Below, piece by piece: positions 18,318 to 27,384 of a DNA stretch of 64,000 nucleotides. Source of the stretch: Haliovirga abyssi (GTDB lineage Bacteria; Fusobacteriota; Fusobacteriia; Fusobacteriales; Haliovirgaceae); the NCBI RefSeq assembly GCF_030295325.1, contig NZ_AP027059.1:1546637-1610636 (forward strand), written 5' to 3'. The notes under the pieces were generated by a model. It had not been told where the DNA came from. It saw nothing but the letters and a program-made list of their open reading frames with translations, and ran no database searches. Numbering within the stretch: the first letter of the stretch is position 1; every line of letters starts with the position of its first letter. The position numbers and the translations under genes were made by a program.

Positions 18318-21233
18318 CTAAAATGTTGCTTCTGCTAATTTATAAGCTGTTACTACCCTTATAAAGAAATCTAAAACAGTCATTGTCTTTTTTATCCAGT
18401 CTGTTTTTTCTGTTGTATTCTTAGGTATTACTATTGTATCTCCCGCTTTTATTTTCATACCGCCAAACAGGCCTCTTCTTAATGTTTTTCCATTTTCCCT
18501 AATAACAAAAATTTTATTTTTAGCTGCTGTTTCTTTTATTCCACCAGCTAAATCTAGAAAATTATCTAAACTAATATTTTGATTATATGTAACTATCCCT
18601 GGCAAATACACTTCTCCTATTATTTTTACATAATTAACTTTTTCTGGAATATAAATTGCATCTCCATCTTTTAATATTACATCTGGAATAAATCTTTTTT
18701 TATTACTATCATATTTTAAATTTACAATTCTTGCATTAGCTGTCAAATTAGATATATCTATAGTTTTTTTCATATCACTATCTATATTAATGTTTTGTAA
18801 TTCAGATGCAATTTTTTCTTTTCTATAAAGTTTTATTCCTTCTGGAGAAGCTCCTTTTTTAAACCATTCTGCTCTTTTCATTACATCATTTAAAGTTTCA
18901 TTTTTTGTTATTGAATATTTTCCTGGATAATTTACATATCCGCTTATATCTACAGTTGCTTTCTTTTCCCAATTAATTAATTTTCTTACAAATATTTGAT
19001 CATCCGCTTGCAATTTAAAATTAGGATTCTTATTTATATCCACATCAATAACTGATGTTTTTTCTCCATTGACACTATTTCTAACTACTTCAACTTTAGT
19101 TTTGTCAGAACTATTTTTTAATCCTTTAGCATGAAATATCAAATCGTTTATAGTCATTTTATCATAATAATCATATTTACCTGCTGCTCTTATTTCTCCA
19201 TAAATATATACCTTTGAAAATTCTTTAACTTCAGAATAATTATAAACTCTTAATGTATCATATTTTTTTAACTCTATATCTGATTTTTTATCTCCATCTA
19301 ATATTTTACCTAAGTTTACAGGTATTACATTTATTCCTCCATCTTTTTCCACTCTAAATATATCAGCCCTTTTTAAATATACTCCTGTATCTTTTAATCC
19401 ACCTGCTTGGAAAATTATTTGTGATACTTTTCTATTATTTCCATATAACAGATAACTCCCTTGTTTTTTAACAGAACCCAATACCGTTACATACTCTCTA
19501 CCTTCTCCTACATCTTCTATATTATAAACTTTTAGTGTATCATATTTCTTTAATTCTATATCCGCTTTCTTATCTCCATCTAGTATTTTCCCTAAGTTTA
19601 CAGGTATTACATTTATTCCCCCATCTTTTTCTACTCTAAATATATCGGCTCTTTTTAAATATACTCTTGTATCTTTTAATCCGCCTGCTTGGAAAATAGC
19701 ATCTGAAACTTTACTGTTTTTAAAAGATTCATATATCCCTTGTTTTTTTACTGCTCCCATCACTGTTACATAACTTCTTTCTCCTATATCTTTTAAATTA
19801 TAAATAAAAATTGTATCTCCTGTTTTTAATTCTGGATTTTCTTCAAATGAAAAAGGAATTTTTTCTCTAAGCGTATCTTTTCCTATTCTAAATATATCTC
19901 CTCTTTTGAAATATGTATCTGGTAAAATCCCACCTGCTTTTTTTAATATCTCCTGTAATCTTTCATTCTTATTAAGTTGATACAATCCTGGTCTCACAAT
20001 GTTCCCATATATATATATACCATTTTCAAAATTATTTTTTATTTTTCCAATTTCTATTATATCTCCTGATTTCACAACAAAATCTTTCTTATCTGATACA
20101 TCAAAAACTTTTAAGCTATCTCCTGATATTCTTTTTAATTTAACACTTAATTTATATGCGTTATCTAAAAAACCACCTGCTAATTTTATAATACTCTCTA
20201 CTGTATCTTTTTCATTGAATTCATAACTTCCAGCTCTTTTTATCTCTCCAGTTATTGTTACTTTTGATTTTATAACAGGAACATATACTACATCTCCATC
20301 TTTTAATAAAATATTACTCTTTTCATCTTTTCCTAATAAAAAATCGTATATATCTACATCTATAGTTTTTCCACTTCTTAAAATTCTAGCATTTCTCAAA
20401 CTTGCGTTTTGAGTTATTCCATCCGCCATATAAATGCTACTTACAATCCCTGACATTGGATTTAATATATAATTTCCTGGTTTATTTACTTCACCTAATA
20501 CAAAAACTTTTATACTTCTCATTTTTAGTAATGATATGTCTACATTAAAATCTTTATATTTTTTATTACCTTTCTCTTTTATCTCTTTTTCTACCTCTTT
20601 AATTGACTTACCTCTTACATATAGTGCCCCAAAATTATTTAAAAATACATTTCCAGAACCATCTATATATACGTTATAGCCTTGTTTTGAATTATTCGTA
20701 TTAGATAACTCTGAAAAATTTTTGCTCCAAAATTTCACTAAAATATAATCTCCGTTTGAAAGTATATAATTTTTCCCTACAGATACAACTGATGGTAAAA
20801 ATTGTTTTGAATTACTTTTGTTATTAAAAAAAGAACTTCCAAACATTGATATATTATTTTCATCATTAAAACCTCTTTTTTTCAATTTACTATATAAATC
20901 TTCTGTTTGTCTTTCTAATTCCTTTTTATCTTCTATCTTTTTTTTTGAATTATCATCTTTTAATATCTCTTTATTATTATTTAATTGTTTTTTATTTGTG
21001 TTAATTTCGTTGTTTTCTAAATTTAAATCGTTTACATTATTATTTACATTATTATTTGAAACATTGTTTAAGCTGCTTAAATTACTATTTAGGTTACTCA
21101 AATTACTATTCAAATTACTCAAATTATCAATTGTAGTTCCAGACGATACACTATTATTAGCCAAATTAACTTCCCCATAACTTATAATATTTATTAATAA
21201 TAATACCAATAGTATAACTATTTTATTTTTCAT
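18318..21233 (-). CDS. SLBB-domain polysaccharide export protein (Wza-like)
   Basis: The 971-residue protein has a signal peptide (about residues 1-20), an Asn/Ser/Leu-rich low-complexity stretch (about 25-95), a polysaccharide-export domain (about 150-240, with YILVKFWSK) and then a chain of about seven or eight SLBB domains. Each has the pattern V.V.G.V..PG.Y......T....I..AGG. Wza and its relatives form outer-membrane pores for capsule or exopolysaccharide. There is no lipobox, so the anchor is unclear, although the C-terminus has a mildly hydrophobic segment. Two adjacent SLBB units are almost identical. The gene sits between rfaE2 and tsaE; no glycosyltransferase is nearby. Confidence 0.82.
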   Translation of the reverse strand: MKNKIVILLVLLLINIISYGEVNLANNSVSSGTTIDNLSNLNSNLSNLNSNLSSLNNVSNNNVNNNVNDLNLENNEINTNKKQLNNNKEILKDDNSKKKIEDKKELERQTEDLYSKLKKRGFNDENNISMFGSSFFNNKSNSKQFLPSVVSVGKNYILSNGDYILVKFWSKNFSELSNTNNSKQGYNVYIDGSGNVFLNNFGALYVRGKSIKEVEKEIKEKGNKKYKDFNVDISLLKMRSIKVFVLGEVNKPGNYILNPMSGIVSSIYMADGITQNASLRNARILRSGKTIDVDIYDFLLGKDEKSNILLKDGDVVYVPVIKSKVTITGEIKRAGSYEFNEKDTVESIIKLAGGFLDNAYKLSVKLKRISGDSLKVFDVSDKKDFVVKSGDIIEIGKIKNNFENGIYIYGNIVRPGLYQLNKNERLQEILKKAGGILPDTYFKRGDIFRIGKDTLREKIPFSFEENPELKTGDTIFIYNLKDIGERSYVTVMGAVKKQGIYESFKNSKVSDAIFQAGGLKDTRVYLKRADIFRVEKDGGINVIPVNLGKILDGDKKADIELKKYDTLKVYNIEDVGEGREYVTVLGSVKKQGSYLLYGNNRKVSQIIFQAGGLKDTGVYLKRADIFRVEKDGGINVIPVNLGKILDGDKKSDIELKKYDTLRVYNYSEVKEFSKVYIYGEIRAAGKYDYYDKMTINDLIFHAKGLKNSSDKTKVEVVRNSVNGEKTSVIDVDINKNPNFKLQADDQIFVRKLINWEKKATVDISGYVNYPGKYSITKNETLNDVMKRAEWFKKGASPEGIKLYRKEKIASELQNINIDSDMKKTIDISNLTANARIVNLKYDSNKKRFIPDVILKDGDAIYIPEKVNYVKIIGEVYLPGIVTYNQNISLDNFLDLAGGIKETAAKNKIFVIRENGKTLRRGLFGGMKIKAGDTIVIPKNTTEKTDWIKKTMTVLDFFIRVVTAYKLAEATF
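19239..19800 (-). repeat. Tandem 282-bp duplication inside the SLBB gene
   Basis: Two units of 282 bp (94 codons) lie head to tail; for example, the phrase TTTACAGGTATTACATTTAT occurs at about 19315 and again 282 bases later. The encoded SLBB units share the phrase YLKRADIFRVEKDGG and differ at only a few positions over about 70 residues. This indicates a recent duplication that kept the frame. Confidence 0.85.
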
Positions 21234-21709
21234 TAAATATCCTCCCGATTTAATATTTCTTTTATTATATTTGTAGTAGATTTTCCTTGTATCAGCGACA
21301 CTATTTTTACAATTCCACCATTTTCTTTTACTACTTTTGCTTCAGGAAGATCTTCCTCTTTGTAATCTCCTCCTTTTATGTGAATATCTGGTTTTATTTG
21401 CTTTAATATTTCTATTGGAGTATCCTCTTCAAATTTCACTACATAATCTACTGATTCTAATCCAGCTAACATTTCCATTCTTTCATTTTCTGGAACATAT
21501 GGTCTTTTTTCTCCTTTTAATCTCCTAACAGACGAATCAGAATTAACACCTACCACTAATATATCCCCATAACTTTTAGCTTCTTCCAAATATCTCAAAT
21601 GTCCCACATGCAAAATATCAAAACACCCATTTGTAAAAACTATTGTTTTTTTTTCTTGTTTTAGATTTTTAATTATTTTTTCAATATTATTTTTTTCTAT
21701 TATTTTCAA
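21233..21709 (-). CDS. rfaE2: D-glycero-beta-D-manno-heptose 1-phosphate adenylyltransferase (RfaE domain II)
   Basis: This nucleotidyltransferase makes ADP-heptose, the donor for the LPS inner core. Motifs TNGCFDILHVGHLRYLEEA (the HxGH signature), NSDSSVRRLKG, and IQGKSTTNIIKEI are those of the C-terminal half of HldE; here it stands alone (158 aa). The best start is TTG at 21709, 8 nt after AAGGAGG; the open frame extends 13 codons upstream without a Shine-Dalgarno sequence. It overlaps the SLBB gene start as TAATG. Confidence 0.9.
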   Translation of the reverse strand: MKIIEKNNIEKIIKNLKQEKKTIVFTNGCFDILHVGHLRYLEEAKSYGDILVVGVNSDSSVRRLKGEKRPYVPENERMEMLAGLESVDYVVKFEEDTPIEILKQIKPDIHIKGGDYKEEDLPEAKVVKENGGIVKIVSLIQGKSTTNIIKEILNREDI

Positions 21710-21749
21710 ATTAAAATCCTCCTTCAAATCTTTTTCATTCAACAACAAA

Positions 21750-21878
21750 CTATAAATTTATTCAGAAAATAATCTACACCGTTTTTTTTGAAATATGCAA
21801 TTTTTCAAAGCGAAATTTTTCAGAAATCAAAAATTTTGAAAAACATTTATGCTTTACATTATGAAGCGTAGCTTATTT
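21750..21878. repeat. Family B palindromic repeat (reverse orientation)
   Basis: The copy runs from TATAAATTTATTCAGAAAAT through AATCTACACCG to CGAAGCGTAGCTTAT-like sequence at 21866-21876. It matches family B read in reverse, including the conserved tail outside the palindrome. It occupies the gap between upp and rfaE2. Confidence 0.85.
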
Positions 21879-21912
21879 TTTTATTATAGCATATCTTTTT
21901 ATTATCTTCAAG

Positions 21913-21942
21913 AAAAAAAAGTAGGCAAATTTTGCCTACTTT
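21913..21942 (-). terminator. Terminator after upp
   Basis: Arms AAAGTAGGCAAA (21918-21929) and TTTGCCTACTTT (21931-21942) form a perfect 12-bp stem with a T-run on the minus strand. It overlaps the last codons of upp. Confidence 0.85.
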
Positions 21943-22562
21943 GTCCCAAAAATTCTATCTCCAGCATCTCCAAGACCTGGATAAATATATCCTTTTTCAT
22001 TTAAACCTTCATCTATCTTTGCAGTATATATATCTACATCAGGATGCTTTTTTACCACATTTGCAATTCCTTCTGGTGCAGCTATTAACGATAAAAAAAC
22101 AATATCTTTTACCCCTTCTTTTTTTAAATAATCTATTGCATAATTTGCAGAACCACCTGTAGCTAACATAGGATCTACCAAAATAACTTTTCTATCTGCA
22201 ATATCTTCAGGTAATTTGCAATAATAATATACAGGTTTTAAAGTTTCTTCATTTCTATAAACTCCAATATGACCTACTTTAGCTGTTGGTATAAACGTAA
22301 TTATTCCTTCCACCATTCCAAGACCTGCTCTCAAAATTGGAACTACCGCAACCGCTTTGTCTGGCAATATATATGATTTTGTCTTCATTACAGGTGTTTC
22401 CACTTCTATCTCTTCTAATTTTAAACCTTTTGTAACTTCATAAGTCATAAGACCTGCTATCTCATTTAATGTTTCTCTAAAAAGTTTAGTATCTGTATTT
22501 TTATTTCTCAAAAAAGTTAATTTATGAGAAATCAAAGGATGATTCACTTCTACTACTGCCAT
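21936..22562 (-). CDS. upp: Uracil phosphoribosyltransferase
   Basis: Upp converts uracil plus PRPP to UMP in pyrimidine salvage. The PRPP-binding motif [15 protein letters not shown] (about residue 131) and the uracil-binding [17 protein letters not shown] at the C-terminus are characteristic, and the length of 208 residues is standard. It follows the lipoprotein gene with no gap and ends in its own terminator. Confidence 0.96.
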   Translation of the reverse strand: MAVVEVNHPLISHKLTFLRNKNTDTKLFRETLNEIAGLMTYEVTKGLKLEEIEVETPVMKTKSYILPDKAVAVVPILRAGLGMVEGIITFIPTAKVGHIGVYRNEETLKPVYYYCKLPEDIADRKVILVDPMLATGGSANYAIDYLKKEGVKDIVFLSLIAAPEGIANVVKKHPDVDIYTAKIDEGLNEKGYIYPGLGDAGDRIFGTK

Positions 22563-23012
22563 TTATTTCACTCCTAACTCTTCTAATTTTTTTTTAAACT
22601 CTTTCAAATTTATTCTCATTGTAACAACGCAACTATCATCACTGTCCCATTCTCTTTTGGTCATTTCCGCTTCTCTTATAAATGATATAACAGATGTTTT
22701 TATTGTAGAATCTTTTACCATAGCATCTTGAACTATCATTCCACTTTCTAATTTCACTCCATATAAATATGAAGCAATATCATTTAATGCCGCAGATTTA
22801 GCTGTTTCATATGAAGTTTGACGCCTAAAAGCTTTATTTGAAGCTTTTATATCTGGAGCTCCCATACCTATTGCTTCATAAAATTGTTTAGAATCATTCG
22901 AATTTACAGCAACTACTACTTTTTCTTTTTTCATTTGCGATTTTGTTGTTGTTCCACAACCACTCAATGATATTAATCCTAAAATCACTAAAGTTAAAAA
23001 TATTTTTTTCAC
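22563..23012 (-). CDS. LPP20-like outer-membrane lipoprotein
   Basis: The 149-residue product has a lipoprotein signal with lipobox LSGC (Cys about residue 19). Next comes a region matching the LPP20/FlgT-N type fold: a segment with ETAKSAALNDIASYLYG followed by TSVISFIREAEMTKREW and a final VVTMRINL strand. The role is unknown; family members are small outer-membrane or periplasmic lipoproteins. I start at GTG 23012, ten nt after GGAG; the upstream GTG lies inside the ribosome-binding site. It leads into upp, an odd pairing. Confidence 0.75.
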   Translation of the reverse strand: MKKIFLTLVILGLISLSGCGTTTKSQMKKEKVVVAVNSNDSKQFYEAIGMGAPDIKASNKAFRRQTSYETAKSAALNDIASYLYGVKLESGMIVQDAMVKDSTIKTSVISFIREAEMTKREWDSDDSCVVTMRINLKEFKKKLEELGVK

Positions 23013-23034
23013 AGATATCACTCTCCTTTTTCAG

Positions 23035-23234
23035 CTTAAAGAACGTTTGAAAAATAATTTATATTTTTTTATAAAAGCTATTAAAAATATTTAAAAAACA
23101 ATATATATATTTTGTTGTAAAAGCGCTTAAATCATTGCGTATTTTAAAACAAAATTAGAATGTAATTTTTAAGCTGTTCCTAAATTATCGCGTACTTTAA
23201 AACAAAATAAGAAAATTATTCCTAAGCCATCCCT
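23035..23234. repeat. Tandem, partly degraded family A repeats
   Basis: One nearly complete unit (23084-23183: AAAATATTTAAAAAACAA to CTGTTCCTAA) is flanked by partial units (23038-23083 and 23184-23236). The inner arms TTTTGTTGTAAAAGCGC and GCGTATTTTAAAACAAAA are intact. The cluster fills the leader between the promoter at 23241 and the lipoprotein gene, so it should be transcribed as a long hairpin RNA. Confidence 0.8.
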
Positions 23235-23240
23235 AATCTC

Positions 23241-23296
23241 ATTATACCACGAAAATTATACTCTTTCAACTATATTGTTTCAGTGAGCCAAATCAC
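23241..23296 (-). promoter_or_regulatory. Promoter of the lipoprotein-upp operon with CRP-like site
   Basis: On the minus strand TTGAAA (23264-23269) and TATAAT (23241-23246) are 17 nt apart. Just upstream lies GTGATTTGGCTCAC (23283-23296), a perfect 4+4 dyad with 6-nt spacer; it matches TGTGA-N6-TCACA at nine of ten positions. By my count its centre is near -55, close to but not at the classic activator position of -61.5. CRP-family control is an inference. Confidence 0.65.
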
Positions 23297-23314
23297 ATTT
23301 TAAACCTAAAAAAT

Positions 23315-23341
23315 AAAAACAGAGCTATCTGCTCTGTTTTT
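23315..23341 (-). terminator. Terminator after rpmE
   Basis: Stem AAAAACAGAGC/GCTCTGTTTTT with loop TATCT. It overlaps the rpmE stop codon and is followed by T-rich sequence on the minus strand. Confidence 0.88.
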
Positions 23342-23549
23342 ATTTAAGACCATATTTTTTTCTGAATTTATCAACTCTACCTGTTTCGTCAACAAATCTA
23401 CTTTTACCAGTATAAAAAGGATGGCAATTTGAACATACTGCTACTTTCAAAGTATCTCCTTTTGAATATGTTGATTTTGTTTCAAAACTATTACCGCAAG
23501 AACACTCTACTGTAATTAGTTTATAATCTGGATGTATTCCTTCTCTCAC
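23340..23549 (-). CDS. rpmE: 50S ribosomal protein L31 (zinc form)
   Basis: This 69-residue protein has the Cys residues of the zinc-containing L31 type: CSCG near residue 16 and [11 protein letters not shown] near residue 37, followed by the conserved [11 protein letters not shown]. It is a single-gene transcript, with its own terminator and no adjacent rho or prfA. Confidence 0.95.
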   Translation of the reverse strand: MREGIHPDYKLITVECSCGNSFETKSTYSKGDTLKVAVCSNCHPFYTGKSRFVDETGRVDKFRKKYGLK

Positions 23550-23620
23550 TTTTTTTCACCTCACCTTAATTTAAAATACGTATTATTTTATCATATTTAT
23601 CTTAAATTTTCAAGATATTT

Positions 23621-24238
23621 TTAATATTTTTCCAATCTTTTTCTTTCTTTCCCTAAAACAGTGTTTCTTCCATGCCCAGACATAATAATTAATTCATCTT
23701 TAAATATTAATATTTTTTTTATACTATCTTTTAGTTGCATAAAATTTCCAGTTGGAAAGTCCGTTCTTCCTATTGCATTTTCAAATATAAAATCCCCTAC
23801 AAACATTATATTTTCACTTTTAAAATAATAAGATTTACTTCCAATTGTATGTCCAGGTGTATTTATTACTAAAAAATTATCAATTTCATCATTTTCTTTC
23901 ACTTTTATTAAATTCAATTTATTTATATCAAACTTCAATTTTTCATTTAACATTTCTGATAAATTTAATTTTTCATTTTCTAAAAAATTTATTTCTTCTT
24001 CTCCAATTACTATTTCCACATTTTCAAAATAATTTAAAAAAATTTTCAAACCCATAATATGATCAAAATGACCATGTGTTAATAAAATTCTTTTTAATTG
24101 CATTTTATTCATGTTCATATATTTTATTATATTTTCAACTTCATAACTTCCAGGATCAATTATTGTAACCTCATTGCCATTTGTCAACATATAACAATTT
24201 GACTGAAATTTTCCTAATATAAATTTCTCTATTTTCAT
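23621..24238 (-). CDS. Metallo-beta-lactamase-fold hydrolase (glyoxalase II-like)
   Basis: The 205-residue protein has the binuclear-metal motif LTHGHFDHI (about residue 53), then TPGHTIGSKSYY, the bridging Asp in FVGDFIFENAIGRTDFPTG, and a final His in MSGHGRNTV. This is the YcbL/glyoxalase II-like branch of the family; the substrate may be S-lactoylglutathione or another thioester, but cannot be read from sequence. It begins 16 nt downstream of ychF. Confidence 0.85.
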   Translation of the reverse strand: MKIEKFILGKFQSNCYMLTNGNEVTIIDPGSYEVENIIKYMNMNKMQLKRILLTHGHFDHIMGLKIFLNYFENVEIVIGEEEINFLENEKLNLSEMLNEKLKFDINKLNLIKVKENDEIDNFLVINTPGHTIGSKSYYFKSENIMFVGDFIFENAIGRTDFPTGNFMQLKDSIKKILIFKDELIIMSGHGRNTVLGKERKRLEKY

Positions 24239-24254
24239 TATTTACCTCATTATC

Positions 24255-25349
24255 TTATACATTAAATAAGAATTCCATCAAATCTCCATCTTGCACTACG
24301 TATTCTTTTCCTTCAATCCTTAATCCACCTGCTTCTTGAGAACCTTTCCAACCGTTATATTTTATAAAGTCATCAAAAGATACAACTTTAGCTCTTATAA
24401 AACCTTTTTCAAAATCTGTATGAATTTCACTAGCAGCTTTAGGTGCTGTAGCTCCTATTTTTATTGTCCAAGCTCTAACTTCTTTTACTCCAGCTGTAAA
24501 ATACGTTTGCAGATTTAAAAGTTTATATCCTGCTCTTATTAATCTATTCAAACCAGGCTCTTCTATTCCTATCTCTTCTAAAAACATCTCTTTATCTTCA
24601 TCATCTAATTCAGAAAGCTCTGCTTCCACTTTAGCAGATACTATTACAACTTCTGCATTTTGTGTGTCTGCATATTCTTTCACTTTATCTACATACTTAT
24701 TACCACTATTTATCTCTTCTTCTGATACATTTGCTGCAAACATCATTGGTTTTATTGTTAAAAATTGATATTGTTTTACTAATGCCATCTCTTCTTCATT
24801 TAAATTCAAAGTTCTTATTAAATTAAATTCTTCTAAATGCTCTTTTATTTTTGTCAATACAGTAATTAAATTTTTAGATTCTTTATTACCACTTTTAGCT
24901 AATTTTGAATTTTTTACTATTCCTCTTTCAACAATTTCTAAATCAGACAAAATAAGTTCTCCATTTATAGTTTCAATATCTCTAATCGGATCAATAGCTC
25001 CATCTACGTGAGTTATATTTTCATCTTCAAAACATCTTACAACTTGACAAATTGCAGCTGTATTTCTTATATTAGATAAAAATTGATTCCCCAATCCTTC
25101 TCCTTTAGAAGCACCTTTTACCAATCCTGCTATATCTACAAATTCGACAGTTGCAGCCTGTATTCTCTGTGGATTTATTATTTTAGCTAGCTCTTCCAAT
25201 CTCCTATCAGGCACTGTTACCATACCTACATTTGGTTCTATTGTACAAAAAGGATAATTTGCAGCTTCTGCAGCTCCAGCTTTTGTTATTGCATTAAAAA
25301 GTGTTGATTTGCCTACATTTGGTAACCCTACTATTCCTATTCCTATCAT
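24255..25349 (-). CDS. ychF: Ribosome-associated GTPase/ATPase YchF
   Basis: YchF (OLA1 family) is an Obg-like P-loop protein that prefers ATP. It has G1 [15 protein letters not shown] (about residue 6), G3 [20 protein letters not shown], a coiled-coil insertion (about 130-200), and the C-terminal TGS-like domain with [30 protein letters not shown] spread over about residues 300-325. The usual NKxD is replaced by NVSEEE, the ATP-preference variant. Length 364 is standard. A promoter with TTGAAA and TAAAAT, 17 nt apart, lies at 25397-25425. Confidence 0.96.
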   Translation of the reverse strand: MIGIGIVGLPNVGKSTLFNAITKAGAAEAANYPFCTIEPNVGMVTVPDRRLEELAKIINPQRIQAATVEFVDIAGLVKGASKGEGLGNQFLSNIRNTAAICQVVRCFEDENITHVDGAIDPIRDIETINGELILSDLEIVERGIVKNSKLAKSGNKESKNLITVLTKIKEHLEEFNLIRTLNLNEEEMALVKQYQFLTIKPMMFAANVSEEEINSGNKYVDKVKEYADTQNAEVVIVSAKVEAELSELDDEDKEMFLEEIGIEEPGLNRLIRAGYKLLNLQTYFTAGVKEVRAWTIKIGATAPKAASEIHTDFEKGFIRAKVVSFDDFIKYNGWKGSQEAGGLRIEGKEYVVQDGDLMEFLFNV

Positions 25350-25396
25350 TACCTACAGCTCCTTCTAAAATTTATATACTCTGTTTAAGAGACATA

Positions 25397-25425
25397 ATTT
25401 TAACACAAATATTCTTTTTTTTCAA
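25397..25425 (-). promoter_or_regulatory. Promoter of ychF
   Basis: TTGAAA (25420-25425) and TAAAAT (25397-25402) on the minus strand, spacing 17 nt. Most of it lies just downstream of the end of the small ORF at 25430-25564. Confidence 0.6.
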
Positions 25426-25429
25426 GAAA

Positions 25430-25564
25430 CTATTTCAAGGTAACTATAACTTCATCTTTTATATGATTATCTGAATAAAAAGGTTTATTGCTCCAATTAA
25501 ATACAACTATCAGAAATAAACATATCAGAAATATATAAAACAAAATTTTATCACTTATTTTCAT
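25430..25564 (-). CDS. Small single-span membrane protein, 44 aa
   Basis: A short frame starts at ATG 25564 nine bases after GAGGAG. The protein has a basic start (MKISDK), one strongly hydrophobic segment (about residues 8-23) and a polar tail ending VTLK. It fits a one-pass membrane miniprotein with the tail outside. No homologue is recognised. A second ATG at 25573 is too close to the ribosome-binding site. A family A repeat lies directly upstream, so its promoter is not evident. Confidence 0.55.
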   Translation of the reverse strand: MKISDKILFYIFLICLFLIVVFNWSNKPFYSDNHIKDEVIVTLK

Positions 25565-25589
25565 CTTAATCATCTCCTCGATTATACGC

Positions 25590-25732
25590 TTAGAAACAGA
25601 TTAAAAATTACATTCCCATTTTGTTTTAAAATACGCAAGATTCAAGCATTTTTATAACAAAATATTAAAGAATTGCTTTTTAAATATTCTTTAAGCGTTT
25701 TTATAAACAATATATATTTCTTTTTAAATGTT
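25590..25732. repeat. Family A repeat, reverse orientation, partly duplicated
   Basis: It contains TTAAAAATTACATTCCCATT, the inner arms TTTTGTTTTAAAATACGC and AGCATTTTTATAACAAAAT, then a second half-unit (AAGCGTTTTTATAAACAATA) ending TTTAAATGTTCTTTA. The end overlaps the last codons of the STAS gene (stop at 25724). Confidence 0.8.
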
Positions 25733-26008
25733 CTTTATTTTAAATTCATCAATTAAATTAACTTCTTTAAATAGTTTTAATATATTAATATTTAATTTTT
25801 CCAAACATATTTTAATACCTCTTTTTTTATATTCTCTTTTCATTTTTAAAAAAAGCAATACACCTGATAAATCTATATAACCTACATTTGACATATCTAT
25901 TTTTAAAATATCAGTATATTTTTCTAAACTATTATATTTTAACTTTTTTTCATATTCCATTATATTAAATAACTGTATATCTCCTTGTAGAATTATTTTA
26001 TTAATCAT
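25724..26008 (-). CDS. STAS-domain protein (anti-sigma antagonist-like)
   Basis: This 94-residue protein is a single STAS domain of the SpoIIAA type. The phosphorylatable-loop motif is IDLSGVLLFLKM (about residues 45-56), with Ser in the expected place, followed by the helix REYKKRGIKICLEKLN and a last helix LKLFKEVNLIDEF. Such proteins act in partner-switching with a kinase/anti-sigma factor. No such partner is adjacent, so its target is unknown. The ATG follows GGAGGTGAT. Confidence 0.82.
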   Translation of the reverse strand: MINKIILQGDIQLFNIMEYEKKLKYNSLEKYTDILKIDMSNVGYIDLSGVLLFLKMKREYKKRGIKICLEKLNINILKLFKEVNLIDEFKIKNI

Positions 26009-26090
26009 TTATATCACCTCCAAAATAACAATTCCTAATTACAACAATATATTACTACATAATACTTTTTTATTCTGTAATTCGTATCAC

Positions 26091-26126
26091 AAAAAAAAGA
26101 AAGAGTTTATTAACTCTCTCTTTTTA
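26091..26126 (-). terminator. Terminator after purD
   Basis: Stem GAAAGAGTT/AACTCTCTC with loop TATT, followed on the minus strand by a run of T. It overlaps the last codons of purD (stop at 26110). Confidence 0.8.
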
Positions 26127-27384
26127 AAGCTTTATGTGCTATATCTTTTCTATAAAATTTATTTTCAAAATTTATACTATCTATTTTATTATAAATATCA
26201 TCTACTGCAGCTTTTATATTATCTTTTATCGAAACTACATCCAGCACTCTTCCTCCATTAGTTGTAACTTTCCCATTTTCATCTTTAGTCCCTGCATGAA
26301 ATACTAAAAGTCCATTTTCTTCTGCTTCTTTTATCCCAGTAATCAATTTCTCTTTTTCATATTTTCCAGGATATCCTCCAGATGCCATTACTACACATAC
26401 AGCTACTCTATCATCCCACTCCAATTTTATTTTATCCAATTTTTCTTCAGCTACTGCTTCAAAAACTTCAAATAAATCAGTTTTTAATCTTGGTAATACC
26501 ACTTGTGTTTCTGGATCTCCAAACCTAACATTAAATTCAACAACCTTCACTTCTTTTCCAGATATCATAAGTCCAGCATATAATACACCTTTATACTTTA
26601 TTCCCTCCTCTTTTAATCCCTTTATCATTGGAACTAAAATATCATTATAAACCATTTTATAAACTTCGTCAGTTACAACAGGAGCAGGCGAATATGTCCC
26701 CATTCCACCAGTATTCGGTCCTTTATCTCCATCATATATTCTTTTGTGATCTTGAGATGATACCATAGGATATATAGTTTTCCCATCTGTAAAAGCAAGA
26801 ATACTAGCCTCTTCTCCATCCATATATTCTTCTATAACCACTTTTGCTCCTGATTCTCCAAATATTTTATCTAACATAATATCTTTTAATGCATTTATTG
26901 CATCATCTATATTAAATGCAACTGTAACTCCTTTCCCTGCAGCTAATCCATCTGCTTTTATTACAATAGGAACTCCTTTATTTTTTAAATATTTCAAAGC
27001 TTCTTCATATTCTGTAAAAGTCTCATAGTCTGCTGTTGGTATTTTATATTTCTTCATTATCTTTTTTGCAAAATCTTTACTACCTTCTAATTCTGCTGCC
27101 TCCTTTGAAGGACCAAATATCTTTAGACCATCTTTTCCAAATTCATCTACAATCCCTAAAGTTAAAGGTATTTCAGGCCCTACAACTGTCAAATCAATCT
27201 TATTATTTACTGCAAATTTTTTCAATTCTACAATATTATCTACACTAATATCTATATTTTCTCCATAATTCAAAGTCCCACCATTACCAGGGGCAATATA
27301 AATTTTGGAAACTTTATTTGAATTAAATAATTTCCAACAAATTGCCGATTCTCTACCACCATTTCCTATAACTAATACTTTCAT
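26110..27384 (-). CDS. purD: Phosphoribosylamine-glycine ligase
   Basis: PurD is the ATP-grasp enzyme of step two in purine synthesis. Motifs include the N-terminal VIGNGGRESAICWKL, the ATP-grasp lysine segments VIKADGLAAGKGVTVA (about residue 140), HKRIYDGDKGPNTGGMGTYS (about 214), and the metal-binding EFNVRFGDPE (about 285). At 424 residues it is complete. No other purine-biosynthesis gene is in the window, so purD is isolated from the usual cluster. It has its own promoter (27464-27493). Confidence 0.96.
   Translation of the reverse strand: MKVLVIGNGGRESAICWKLFNSNKVSKIYIAPGNGGTLNYGENIDISVDNIVELKKFAVNNKIDLTVVGPEIPLTLGIVDEFGKDGLKIFGPSKEAAELEGSKDFAKKIMKKYKIPTADYETFTEYEEALKYLKNKGVPIVIKADGLAAGKGVTVAFNIDDAINALKDIMLDKIFGESGAKVVIEEYMDGEEASILAFTDGKTIYPMVSSQDHKRIYDGDKGPNTGGMGTYSPAPVVTDEVYKMVYNDILVPMIKGLKEEGIKYKGVLYAGLMISGKEVKVVEFNVRFGDPETQVVLPRLKTDLFEVFEAVAEEKLDKIKLEWDDRVAVCVVMASGGYPGKYEKEKLITGIKEAEENGLLVFHAGTKDENGKVTTNGGRVLDVVSIKDNIKAAVDDIYNKIDSINFENKFYRKDIAHKALKRES

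Noticed and set aside
20818-21180. Plus-strand frame of 120 codons opposite the SLBB gene
   Set aside because: It is the complement of the Asn-rich N-terminal region; its Leu/Phe-rich composition is an artefact.
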